Origin: UBA6398 sp963660485
GTDB lineage: Bacteria > Bacteroidota > Bacteroidia > Bacteroidales > Bacteroidaceae
Length of the DNA stretch: 59,425 nucleotides
Reading direction: 5' to 3'
NCBI GenBank assembly: GCA_963660485.1
Contig: CAVKYH010000012.1
Span: 1-59,425, forward strand
This document shows, one piece after another, positions 1-7,644 of this stretch (positions within the stretch are counted from its first letter, which is position 1; every line of letters begins with the position of its first letter). The notes beneath the pieces were generated by a model. That model searched no databases. It worked only from the letters and a program-made list of their open reading frames with translations, and was not told the origin of the DNA. The position numbers and the translations under genes were made by a program.

Positions 1-54
1 CCAACGACCCCCTGATTAACAGTCAGGTGCTCTAACCAACTGAGCTATTGAAGC
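1..54 (-). tRNA. tRNA-Asn (GTT), 3' part outside the window
   Basis: Read on the minus strand, positions 54 to 1 give a seven-base acceptor strand, the D-arm consensus TAGCTCAGTTGGTTAGAGC, and an anticodon stem-loop with anticodon GTT (complement at 18-20), followed by the variable region and the start of the T arm. The rest of the T arm and the acceptor 3' strand lie beyond base 1. Anticodon GTT decodes asparagine. The gene is divergent from the kinase gene at 154. Confidence 0.93.
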
Positions 55-127
55 AGTTTTTGAAGCATATCTTATATCGCCCCTTGAAAACCGATGCAAA
101 AGTACACGTTATTTTTGAATTTAAGGG

Positions 128-135
128 TATCTTTG
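128..135 (+). promoter_or_regulatory. Bacteroidota -7 element (TATCTTTG)
   Basis: TATCTTTG matches the TAnnTTTG -7 consensus of the Bacteroidota primary sigma factor and lies 18 bp before the PfkB start codon. No clear -33 TTTG is seen at the usual spacing. Confidence 0.6.
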
Positions 136-153
136 CGGAAAATTTGATTATAC

Positions 154-1149
154 ATGGACAAAATTATAGGAATAGGCAATGCGCTCGTAGATATTCTCGC
201 ACATATCAGCAGCGACGACGCACTCAATAAGATGAATCTCCCCAAAGGTTCGATGCAACTCATAGACGAGCAAAAGTTCAGCAAAGTAAGTTTGAAAATC
301 AACGAACTCAATCCCGGCCGCGCCACAGGCGGTTCGGCTGCCAACGCAATGCTCGCCCTCGCCCACCTTGGACGCACGCCCGGATTCATAGGAAAAGTGG
401 GCAATGACGACTTTGGACGTTTCTATGCCGACACCATGATGAACGCAGGTGCCCAGACAAACTTCCTGCATACCGCAATGCCTACCGGAGTAGCCTCCAC
501 ATTCATCTCGCCCGACGGACAGCGCACATTTGCCACATTCCTCGGCGCTGCAGTAACGCTCGCACCCGAAGACTTGGGCGAGGAAATGCTGCGCGGATAC
601 AAATATTTATATATAGAAGGCTATCTCGTGCAAAACCACGCGCTGATAAACCGTGCCGTGGAGCTTGCAAAAAATCTCGGAATGAAGATATGCCTCGACA
701 TGGCAAGCTACAACATTGTGGAAGCCGACCATGAATATTTCACAAAGCTCGTGAGCGAAAGCATCGACATTGTTTTTGCAAACGAAGAGGAAAGCCTCGC
801 ATTCACAGGGCTTGAACCCGAAAAATCTTTGGAGAAAATCTCGACAATGTGCGACACCGTGGTTGTAAAACTCGGAGCAAAAGGCTGCATAGCCCGTTCC
901 CAGACAGCCCAAGGCGGATATGCAAGCTGCGACGCGGGAGAAGTGGAAAAAGTTGTCGACACCACAGCCGCCGGAGACTTCTTCACAGCAGGATTCATGT
1001 ACGCCTTTACCGCCGGATGTGCGCTCGAAACATGCCTTAAAGCCGGCACACTACTCTCAACCGAGGTAATACAAATCACAGGAACGGCTCTCTCCGAAAC
1101 AAAATGGGGCGAAATACGCGAGAAAATAGAAATACTCTGCAAAGCATAA
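154..1149 (+). CDS. PfkB-family carbohydrate/nucleoside kinase (adenosine kinase-like)
   Basis: A 331-residue cytosolic sugar or nucleoside kinase of the ribokinase/PfkB fold. The N-terminal substrate-binding glycine motif GGSAANA is near residues 59-65. The C-terminal signature DTTAAGDFFTAGF, near residues 269-281, supplies the anion hole and the catalytic aspartate (about D275). Members of this Bacteroidota group are usually named adenosine kinase or PfkB kinase, and the substrate cannot be fixed from the sequence. The ATG at 154 sits 18 bp after a -7 element, which supports this start. The S41 protease gene follows after 12 bp and may be cotranscribed. Family assignment is firm, substrate open. 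Confidence 0.9.
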   Translation: MDKIIGIGNALVDILAHISSDDALNKMNLPKGSMQLIDEQKFSKVSLKINELNPGRATGGSAANAMLALAHLGRTPGFIGKVGNDDFGRFYADTMMNAGAQTNFLHTAMPTGVASTFISPDGQRTFATFLGAAVTLAPEDLGEEMLRGYKYLYIEGYLVQNHALINRAVELAKNLGMKICLDMASYNIVEADHEYFTKLVSESIDIVFANEEESLAFTGLEPEKSLEKISTMCDTVVVKLGAKGCIARSQTAQGGYASCDAGEVEKVVDTTAAGDFFTAGFMYAFTAGCALETCLKAGTLLSTEVIQITGTALSETKWGEIREKIEILCKA

Positions 1150-1161
1150 CATCTAACAATA

Positions 1162-2853
1162 ATGAGACTGAATATAAAACACGCAATATTCGCTCTCGCG
1201 ATAACGGCATGCGCTCTCCCAGCCGCCGCACAGAAGAACCACAATTTCGAGGTGGCTAAAAATCTCGACGTGTTCAACAATCTTTTCAAACAGCTCGACC
1301 TTTATTACGTTGACACCATAAATCCCGAAAAACTTGTAAAGGAAGCAACCGACGCAATGCTGTCGACACTCGACCCATATACCAACTATTTTGCCGATAA
1401 CGAGAGAAGCGACCTCAAACAAATGCTTACGGGAAAATACGGAGGCATGGGCGCATTGATACACTACGCAAAAGATTTGAAAAGATGCATCGTGGCAGAA
1501 CCTTTTGAGAATTGTCCTGCCGCCAAAGCGGGACTTCGTGCAGGCGATGTGATATATGAAATAGCTGGCAAGGCATTCGGTCCGCTCAAAGACGGAGATG
1601 ATACCGGCGATTTCACTTCAAGCGTGAGCGACGCGCTTCGCGGAGAGCCCGGAACCTCGTTTGTGATAAAAATCAAGCGACCTGGCGAAAACGAAATGCG
1701 CGAAATAAAAGTTACGCGCGAGGCAATAAAAACTCCTGCAGTAACATACTACGGAATGTTAGGCGAAACGGGCTACATATATCTGTCGCAATTCACACAA
1801 GGATGCGCCGACGAAATGCGCAAAGCCATTACAGAACTCAAGAAACAAGGCGCAAAAAAACTAATGCTTGATTTGCGCGGAAACGGAGGCGGTTCGCTCG
1901 AAGAGGCAGTGGACATCGTAAACCTTTTCATCGGAAAAGGAAAAACCGTTGTGGAACTTAAAGGAAAAGTAAAGAGCGAACAGCAAATTCTCAAGACACA
2001 ACGCGAGCCCCTTGACAAAGATATTCCGCTCGCTGTGCTCGTAAACGGCAGCAGTGCTTCGGCATCGGAAATCACGGCAGGCACATTGCAGGATTACGAC
2101 CGCGCGGTGATTGTAGGAACACGCACCTACGGCAAAGGACTTGTACAGCAAACACGGCCGTTGCCCTATGACGGAATGCTGAAACTCACTACCAGCAAAT
2201 ATTATATCCCTTCGGGGAGATGCATACAAGCCATCGATTATTCCCATCGCAATGCCGACGGTTCTGTGGGGCGTATCCCCGACAGTCTGACGCATGTATT
2301 CCATACGGAATGCGGACGCACGGTGCGCGACGGCGGTGGCATTTTGCCCGACAGCGTAGTAAAAGTCGACAGTGTGGCAAATATCGTGATTTATCTCAGT
2401 CCTTCGATGCTCACAAGTCAAGTGTTGTTTGATTTTGTTACCGAATACGTGGGCCGCCACCCGCAAATCGACAAGCCGGAAACCTTTGACATTTCAGACG
2501 AAGAGTTTGAAAATTTCAAGAAATACGCCATAGAGCATAAGTTCTCATATGACAAACAGAGCGAAAAGGTCTTGAAACAACTTAAAAGCGTTGCAAAATT
2601 CGAGGGATACGATGTTGAGAGCGAGATAAAGGCTCTCGAAGCAAAACTGACGCACAACGAGGACTATGATTTCGAACATTGGAAATCCGAAATCAAGAGA
2701 CTTTTGAACGCCGAGATAATGTTGCGCTACTATTATCGCAAAGGCTCTACACGAAATGCCCTCAACGGGGACAAGACATTTGCCGCAGCACAGGCAATAC
2801 TCGACTCCCCACAAACTTACTCAAAGATACTTAACCCAAAGAAAAACAAATAA
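1162..2853 (+). CDS. C-terminal processing (S41) peptidase with PDZ domain
   Basis: A 563-residue exported serine protease of the CtpA/Prc family. A signal peptide (about residues 1-23, ending in ALPAAAQ) is followed by a helical N-terminal region, a PDZ domain (about 90-185, containing GLRAGDVIYEI), and the S41 catalytic domain. The serine motif NGSSASASEI lies near residues 295-304 and the lysine motif YGKGLVQQT follows about 24 residues later, the Ser/Lys dyad spacing expected of the family. A C-terminal extension of about 150 residues is helical and charged. It probably trims or degrades periplasmic or membrane-bound proteins. It sits between the PfkB kinase and a GNAT-like gene with 8-12 bp gaps, so a three-gene transcript is likely. 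Confidence 0.93.
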   Translation: MRLNIKHAIFALAITACALPAAAQKNHNFEVAKNLDVFNNLFKQLDLYYVDTINPEKLVKEATDAMLSTLDPYTNYFADNERSDLKQMLTGKYGGMGALIHYAKDLKRCIVAEPFENCPAAKAGLRAGDVIYEIAGKAFGPLKDGDDTGDFTSSVSDALRGEPGTSFVIKIKRPGENEMREIKVTREAIKTPAVTYYGMLGETGYIYLSQFTQGCADEMRKAITELKKQGAKKLMLDLRGNGGGSLEEAVDIVNLFIGKGKTVVELKGKVKSEQQILKTQREPLDKDIPLAVLVNGSSASASEITAGTLQDYDRAVIVGTRTYGKGLVQQTRPLPYDGMLKLTTSKYYIPSGRCIQAIDYSHRNADGSVGRIPDSLTHVFHTECGRTVRDGGGILPDSVVKVDSVANIVIYLSPSMLTSQVLFDFVTEYVGRHPQIDKPETFDISDEEFENFKKYAIEHKFSYDKQSEKVLKQLKSVAKFEGYDVESEIKALEAKLTHNEDYDFEHWKSEIKRLLNAEIMLRYYYRKGSTRNALNGDKTFAAAQAILDSPQTYSKILNPKKNK

Positions 2854-2861
2854 GCTGAAAG

Positions 2862-3995
2862 ATGGCTGTAGAAATACGCAGCGTTTCGTCAAAACGCGAT
2901 CTCAAGAAATTTATCCGATTCAACTACGAACTTTACAAGGACAACGCTTATTCTGTGCCCGACCTTTACGAAGATATGCTTGACACTTTCTCGAAAGAGA
3001 AAAATCCCGCCTTTGAATTTTGCGAAGCAGAATATTTCTTGGCATACAAAGATGAGAAACTGGTGGGACGAGTTGCGGCAATCATCAATAATAGGGCAAA
3101 CGAAACGTGGAATACAAGAAACGTGCGCTTTGGCTGGATTGATTTCGTGGACGACAGAGAGGTTTCAGAGGCGCTTCTAAACGCAGTGGCGCAATGGGGC
3201 AAGCAACGCGGCATGACCGATATCGTAGGTCCGCTTGGCTTTACCGATATCGATGCAGAAGGAATGCTCATCGAGGGATTCGACCAACTATCAACAATGG
3301 CCACGATATACAACTATCCCTATTATCCGGAGCATATGGTAGCTTTGGGATATGAGAAACAGACCGATTGGATAGAGAAAAAACTGTTTGTACCCAAGAG
3401 TGTGCCCGACGGGTACCAAAGAATTGCCGACATTGTGATGAAACGTTGCAATCTGCACATTCACAAAATAAAATCGCGCAAGGAAATCAAAAACACCGAC
3501 CTACCCTATCGCATTTTCGACCTTATAAATGAGGCTTATTCGCCATTGTTCGGATATTCCAAGATGTCGAAAAAACAAGTTGACCAATACGTAAAATCCT
3601 ATTTCCCTTTGCTCGACATGCGCATGGTAACTGTGGTGGAAGATGCCAACAACGAAATTGTTGCAGTGGGAATTTCGATGCCCTCGATAGCCCGCGCACT
3701 GCAAAAAGCCAAAGGCAAATTGTTCCCCTTCGGTTGGTATCATCTTGCAAAGGCTTTGTTTTTCAAACGTTCCGATATTCTCGACCTGTTGCTTGTGGGC
3801 GTAAAACCGGAATATCAAAGCAAGGGTGTGAATGCACTGCTTTTTGCCGACCTCATACCTACATATATAAAAATGGGATTCAGCTACGGCGAAACCAATC
3901 CCGAACTCGAAGGCAACGACAAGGTGCAAAGCCAATGGAAATACCTTGACAGCGAAACCCACAAGCGTCGCCGTTGCTACCACAAGGCACTTTAA
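2862..3995 (+). CDS. GNAT-like N-acetyltransferase family protein
   Basis: A 377-residue soluble protein of a type widely annotated in Bacteroidota as a GNAT-family acetyltransferase or hypothetical protein. The N-terminal half (about 1-150) has a GNAT-like pattern including EKLVGRVAAIIN near residues 63-74. The C-terminal half contains DLLLVGVKPEYQSKGVNALL (about 308-327), which resembles the acetyl-CoA-binding motif A of a GNAT domain. This suggests a duplicated or extended GNAT fold. No substrate can be proposed. The start lies 8 bp after the S41 protease stop. After the stop there is no hairpin terminator, and the sequence runs into a tiled repeat array. Confidence 0.72.
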   Translation: MAVEIRSVSSKRDLKKFIRFNYELYKDNAYSVPDLYEDMLDTFSKEKNPAFEFCEAEYFLAYKDEKLVGRVAAIINNRANETWNTRNVRFGWIDFVDDREVSEALLNAVAQWGKQRGMTDIVGPLGFTDIDAEGMLIEGFDQLSTMATIYNYPYYPEHMVALGYEKQTDWIEKKLFVPKSVPDGYQRIADIVMKRCNLHIHKIKSRKEIKNTDLPYRIFDLINEAYSPLFGYSKMSKKQVDQYVKSYFPLLDMRMVTVVEDANNEIVAVGISMPSIARALQKAKGKLFPFGWYHLAKALFFKRSDILDLLLVGVKPEYQSKGVNALLFADLIPTYIKMGFSYGETNPELEGNDKVQSQWKYLDSETHKRRRCYHKAL

Positions 3996-4034
3996 CACTA
4001 ACATATTTGTTCCTGTAAGGAGCAAAAAATAACC

Positions 4035-4128
4035 CGAAAAAACGATGTCAGACTTTGTAAAAACAATGTCTGACATCGTTTAAATAATATCAGACATTAT
4101 TTAAACAATATGGCTTGTCGTTTTTATC
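4035..4128 (+). repeat. 21-bp tiled array, family B (locus B1)
   Basis: Tiles of 11 bp start at 4045, 4066, 4087 and 4108, exactly 21 bp apart: ATGTCAGACTT, M, N, ATATGGCTTGT. They are separated by 10-bp A/T tracts TGTAAAAACA, CGTTTAAATA and TATTTAAACA, with CGAAAAAACG and CGTTTTTATC outside. The array fills the first part of the 333-bp gap before pyrB. The remainder (4129-4290) shows no gene. Confidence 0.85.
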
Positions 4129-4294
4129 CATCGGGAAAGCCCTTAAACACAGCGATGCAAGCCACTGAAAAAATCCCGTAAAAAACAACTCGCATGCCCC
4201 CGCAAACAAATCCCGGGGCATTGCAACTTCACGCTTTTCTACATAGGAGAAAGGTTTTTGATACGGCGCGCTTTCACGCCTAAGAAAATTATAG

Positions 4295-4302
4295 TAACTT
4301 TG
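4295..4302 (+). promoter_or_regulatory. -7 element for pyrB (TAACTTTG)
   Basis: TAACTTTG, a perfect match to TAnnTTTG, lies 26 bp before the pyrB ATG. It is followed by GC, as at most promoters in this window. Confidence 0.75.
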
Positions 4303-4328
4303 CATTCAAACGTATAAAGAACACAGCC

Positions 4329-5285
4329 ATGGTCAAGAAAACAGGTAAAGACTTGGTTACCATCGAAACTCTGCCTAAAAAAAGCATCGAACGGCTTTTG
4401 GAAATGACGGAGGAATTTGAAGCACACCCCAACCGCAACATTCTGAACGGCAAGGTGGTTGCCACATTATTCTTTGAACCGTCAACACGCACGCGCCTCA
4501 GTTTTGAAACAGCCGCAGTGAGACTCGGCGCAAAGGTAGTAGGATTCAACGATCCCAAGGTTACTTCCACCTCAAAGGGCGAAACTCTCAACGACACCAT
4601 TCAAATAGTTTCAAACTATGCCGACGTGATAGTGATGCGCCACTTCCTTGAAGGCGCAGCCACATATGCAGCCGAAGTTTCCCGACGCCCGATAATCAAC
4701 GCCGGAGACGGAGCCAACCAACACCCCTCGCAAACCATGCTCGACCTTTATTCCATAAAGAAAACCCAGGGCAAACTCGACGGGCTCAATATCTATCTCG
4801 TTGGCGACCTGAAATACGGCCGCACAGTGCACTCGCTGCTTATGGCCATGGGACATTTTAATTCCAAATTCCATTTCATAGCTCCCAAAGTGCTCGAAAT
4901 GCCCGAAGAATACAAGGTGTTCTGTCGCGAAAACAATATAGAATACCACGAGACCTCGGAATTCAACGAAGACATCATAGCCGATGCCGACATTCTCTAT
5001 ATGACGCGCGTGCAACGCGAACGTTTTACCGACCTTATGGAATATGAGCGCGTGAAAAACGTATATATCCTGCGCCGCGAGATGTTGCGCCACTGCAAGA
5101 AGACGATGAAAATACTCCACCCGCTGCCAAGAGTGAACGAAATAGCACCCGATGTGGACGACGACCCACACGCATACTATTTTCAACAGGCACAAAACGG
5201 ACTGTACACGCGCGAAGCACTGATATGTAACTCGCTCGGATTTTCTCTCGAAGACATACGCAACGACAAAACCATTTTAGAGTAA
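4329..5285 (+). CDS. pyrB: Aspartate carbamoyltransferase, catalytic subunit
   Basis: A 318-residue enzyme that condenses carbamoyl phosphate with L-aspartate, the committed step of pyrimidine synthesis in the cytosol. The carbamoyl-phosphate loop PSTRTRLSFETA is near residues 51-62, the HPSQTMLDLYSI motif near 132-143, and the aspartate-domain motif HPLPRVNEI near 262-270. The length fits the family. The regulatory subunit gene pyrI follows after 20 bp, so the product is expected to be the allosteric class of ATCase holoenzyme. A -7 element lies 26 bp upstream and supports the chosen start. Confidence 0.97.
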   Translation: MVKKTGKDLVTIETLPKKSIERLLEMTEEFEAHPNRNILNGKVVATLFFEPSTRTRLSFETAAVRLGAKVVGFNDPKVTSTSKGETLNDTIQIVSNYADVIVMRHFLEGAATYAAEVSRRPIINAGDGANQHPSQTMLDLYSIKKTQGKLDGLNIYLVGDLKYGRTVHSLLMAMGHFNSKFHFIAPKVLEMPEEYKVFCRENNIEYHETSEFNEDIIADADILYMTRVQRERFTDLMEYERVKNVYILRREMLRHCKKTMKILHPLPRVNEIAPDVDDDPHAYYFQQAQNGLYTREALICNSLGFSLEDIRNDKTILE

Positions 5286-5305
5286 ACCAAAAGCAACCAA
5301 AACTC

Positions 5306-5779
5306 ATGGGAAAGAAAGCCAATAAACAGGAAATCATGGTTCCCGCATTGAGAAACGGAACCGTAATCGACCATATACCTTCCGACAAATTGTTTCAGGT
5401 AGTGTCGTTGCTGCATCTCGACACCCTGCAAAGCGAAATGATATTCGGTTACAACGTGGGCAGTCTGAAAATGAAAGGCGGCAAAAGCATTATAAAAGTA
5501 AGCGACCGCTATTTTTCCGATCAGGAACTCAATCAACTTTCCGTCATAGTTCCCAACGTTACTCTCAATGTAATAAAAGAATATGAAGTATGCGAAAAAC
5601 GCCAGGTAGTGATGCCCGACGAACTGCACGGCATAGTGAGCTGCGCAAATCCCAAATGCATCACAAACCATGAGCCAATGACCACACGCTTCAAGGTGAT
5701 AGACAAAGAAAACGGCACTATAAAATGCCACTACTGCGAGAAAGAACAAACTATCGACCCTACAAAACTGATAAAATAA
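5306..5779 (+). CDS. pyrI: Aspartate carbamoyltransferase, regulatory subunit
   Basis: A 157-residue regulatory chain of aspartate carbamoyltransferase. The N-terminal half is the nucleotide-binding allosteric domain. The C-terminal half carries the four zinc cysteines in the order C-x4-C (CANPKC) and C-x2-C (CHYC), spaced as in the E. coli protein, where zinc holds the contact with the catalytic chains. It lies 20 bp behind pyrB. The next gene, glyA, follows 38 bp later and may be read on the same transcript. Confidence 0.96.
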   Translation: MGKKANKQEIMVPALRNGTVIDHIPSDKLFQVVSLLHLDTLQSEMIFGYNVGSLKMKGGKSIIKVSDRYFSDQELNQLSVIVPNVTLNVIKEYEVCEKRQVVMPDELHGIVSCANPKCITNHEPMTTRFKVIDKENGTIKCHYCEKEQTIDPTKLIK

Positions 5780-5817
5780 GACAGCAAAAAACAACTATTT
5801 AACCATATCCAAAAGAA

Positions 5818-7098
5818 ATGAACAGAGATCCGGAGATTTTCAAGCTAATTGAAGCTGAACACCAACGCCAACTCGAAGGAATGGAACTTATCGCCTCCGA
5901 GAATTTTGTAAGCCCCGAAGTAATGGAAGCTATGGGGTCGTATCTCACAAACAAATACGCCGAGGGTTATCCCGGACACCGTTATTACGGAGGTTGCCAA
6001 GTGGTTGACCAAGTTGAGACACTTGCAATCGAAAGAGTGAAAAAACTCTTCGGAGCAGAATACGCCAATGTACAACCTCATTCGGGCGCGCAGGCTAATG
6101 CTGCAGTTTTGCTCGCAGTTCTTAAACCCGGCGACACTTTCATGGGACTCAATCTCGACCAAGGCGGCCACTTGTCGCACGGTTCGAGAGTAAACACCTC
6201 TGGTGTGCTTTACAATCCCGTTGGTTACAACATAAGCAAGGAGACCGGACGCGTGGATTACGACGACATGGAAAAGAAAGCCCATGAGTGTAAACCGAAA
6301 CTGATTATTGGCGGCGGTTCTGCCTACTCGCGCGATTGGGACTACAAGCGTATGCGCGAAATTGCCGACTCTGTTGGCGCTTTGTTGATGATTGATATGG
6401 CGCACCCCGCCGGTCTTATCGCGGCACACCTTCTCAACAATCCTTTGGAGTACGCCCACATCGTAACATCAACCACCCACAAAACTCTTCGCGGCCCGCG
6501 CGGCGGTATAATTCTTCTTGGAAAAGATTTCGAGAACCCTTGGGGACTCACTACCAAGAAAGGCGAAGTAAAGATGATGAGTACGCTTTTCAACAGTGCC
6601 GTTTTCCCCGGAATACAAGGCGGTCCGCTTGAACATGTAATCGCTGCAAAAGCAGTGGCATTCAATGAAAACTTGCAGCCCGAGTTTACCGAATACGCAA
6701 AGCAGGTGAAGAAAAACGCCGCACGCCTTGCCGACCAACTCATACAGAAAGGTTTCAACATCGTAAGCGGCGGAACCGACAACCACTCCATGCTCGTTGA
6801 CCTTCGCTCTAAATATCCCGAGCTTACGGGCAAGGTTGCAGAAAATGCACTTGTTGCCGCAAACATCACGGTGAACAAAAACATGGTGCCATACGACACC
6901 CGCAGCGCTTTCCAAACTTCCGGCATTCGCCTCGGCACTCCCGCCATCACCACACGCGGTGCAAAGGAAGACTTGATGGATTTGATTGCCGACTTGATTG
7001 AAGAAGTGCTCAACGCTCCCGAAGACGAAAAAGTAATAGCAAGCGTAAAAGCAAAGGTAATCGAAACGATGAAGAACTATCCCCTCTTCGCATATTGA
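5818..7098 (+). CDS. glyA: Serine hydroxymethyltransferase
   Basis: A 426-residue pyridoxal-phosphate enzyme that interconverts serine and glycine while loading tetrahydrofolate with a one-carbon unit. The PLP lysine is in the motif VTSTTHKTLRGPRGG (about residues 216-230). The N-terminal segment MELIASENFVSPEV and the motif YAEGYPGHRYYGG are typical of the family. Its product, methylene-tetrahydrofolate, is the cofactor of the thymidylate synthase encoded about 5 kb downstream. A Rho-independent terminator follows directly. Confidence 0.98.
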   Translation: MNRDPEIFKLIEAEHQRQLEGMELIASENFVSPEVMEAMGSYLTNKYAEGYPGHRYYGGCQVVDQVETLAIERVKKLFGAEYANVQPHSGAQANAAVLLAVLKPGDTFMGLNLDQGGHLSHGSRVNTSGVLYNPVGYNISKETGRVDYDDMEKKAHECKPKLIIGGGSAYSRDWDYKRMREIADSVGALLMIDMAHPAGLIAAHLLNNPLEYAHIVTSTTHKTLRGPRGGIILLGKDFENPWGLTTKKGEVKMMSTLFNSAVFPGIQGGPLEHVIAAKAVAFNENLQPEFTEYAKQVKKNAARLADQLIQKGFNIVSGGTDNHSMLVDLRSKYPELTGKVAENALVAANITVNKNMVPYDTRSAFQTSGIRLGTPAITTRGAKEDLMDLIADLIEEVLNAPEDEKVIASVKAKVIETMKNYPLFAY

Positions 7099-7116
7099 TC
7101 AACCGCAATATAAAGG

Positions 7117-7152
7117 TCCCGCATCGGAATTCCGGTGCGGGATTTTTGTTTT
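7117..7152 (+). terminator. Rho-independent terminator after glyA
   Basis: A GC-rich stem (CCCGCATCGG pairing with CCGGTGCGGG, one G-T wobble) with loop AATT is followed by ATTTTTGTTTT. It starts 19 bp after the glyA stop. Confidence 0.85.
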
Positions 7153-7280
7153 AATACAGTTCATACGGCATATCGTATTTTCGAATCGACATAAAAAACT
7201 ATTACACAGGCATATAAACCACAATCAATAGCCACCAAAGCCTCTGACGAACATCTATTTCCAAACATGATAAAATAGCG

Positions 7281-7380
7281 TTTTTACTCCGCCGCATCTA
7301 ATTTAAATTAGATGCGGCGGAATTTAAATTATGTCTGACCTCGTTTCAACCGAAACCGCATCTCGTAAAAACAATATTCC
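7281..7380 (+). repeat. 21-bp tiled array, A/B hybrid (locus A1)
   Basis: Tiles start at 7289, 7310 and 7331: T, t, then ATGTCTGACCT, separated by two AATTTAAATT cores. The first two tiles with their core form a perfect 32-bp palindrome (7289-7320). The third tile is intermediate between family-A tile U and family-B tile M, and is followed by CGTTT as in family B. The array lies in the 546-bp gap between glyA and pnp. I see no gene in 7153-7280 or 7381-7576. Confidence 0.85.
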
Positions 7381-7576
7381 GCACACCGAAAAACACTACC
7401 CTTTGTGCCGCGAAAACTCACAATCCACCCCACGGAATACCACTTCTAATATTTTTTGAGACCAGACCGCAAAAAAATATTGGGCAGAAAAGCATTTTTT
7501 CACGAAACAACAACGAAACAAAGAAAAATATTCATTTTCCCCTGCCAAATATCAATGCTTTACGAGAATAAATTAG

Positions 7577-7584
7577 TAATTTTG
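7577..7584 (+). promoter_or_regulatory. -7 element for pnp (TAATTTTG)
   Basis: TAATTTTG matches TAnnTTTG and lies 60 bp before the pnp start, leaving a leader of roughly 50 nt. Confidence 0.65.
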
Positions 7585-7644
7585 TGCGATTTTATAGGTT
7601 TAAGCATTTTAGACGAAAGAAGAAAACAATAAAAGAAATTTTAG

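Noticed and set aside
7281..7380. Tiled arrays as simple Rho-independent terminators.
   Set aside because: They occur between divergent and co-directional genes as often as between convergent ones, and real GC-stem terminators are present separately after glyA, pnp and the repeat-protein gene.
7448..7481. A/T-rich hairpin (AATATTTTTTG with CAAAAAAATATT) upstream of pnp, considered as a PNPase autoregulatory leader.
   Set aside because: It lies about 100 bp upstream of the -7 element at 7577, so it would not be in the pnp transcript from that promoter. The stem is nearly all A-T.
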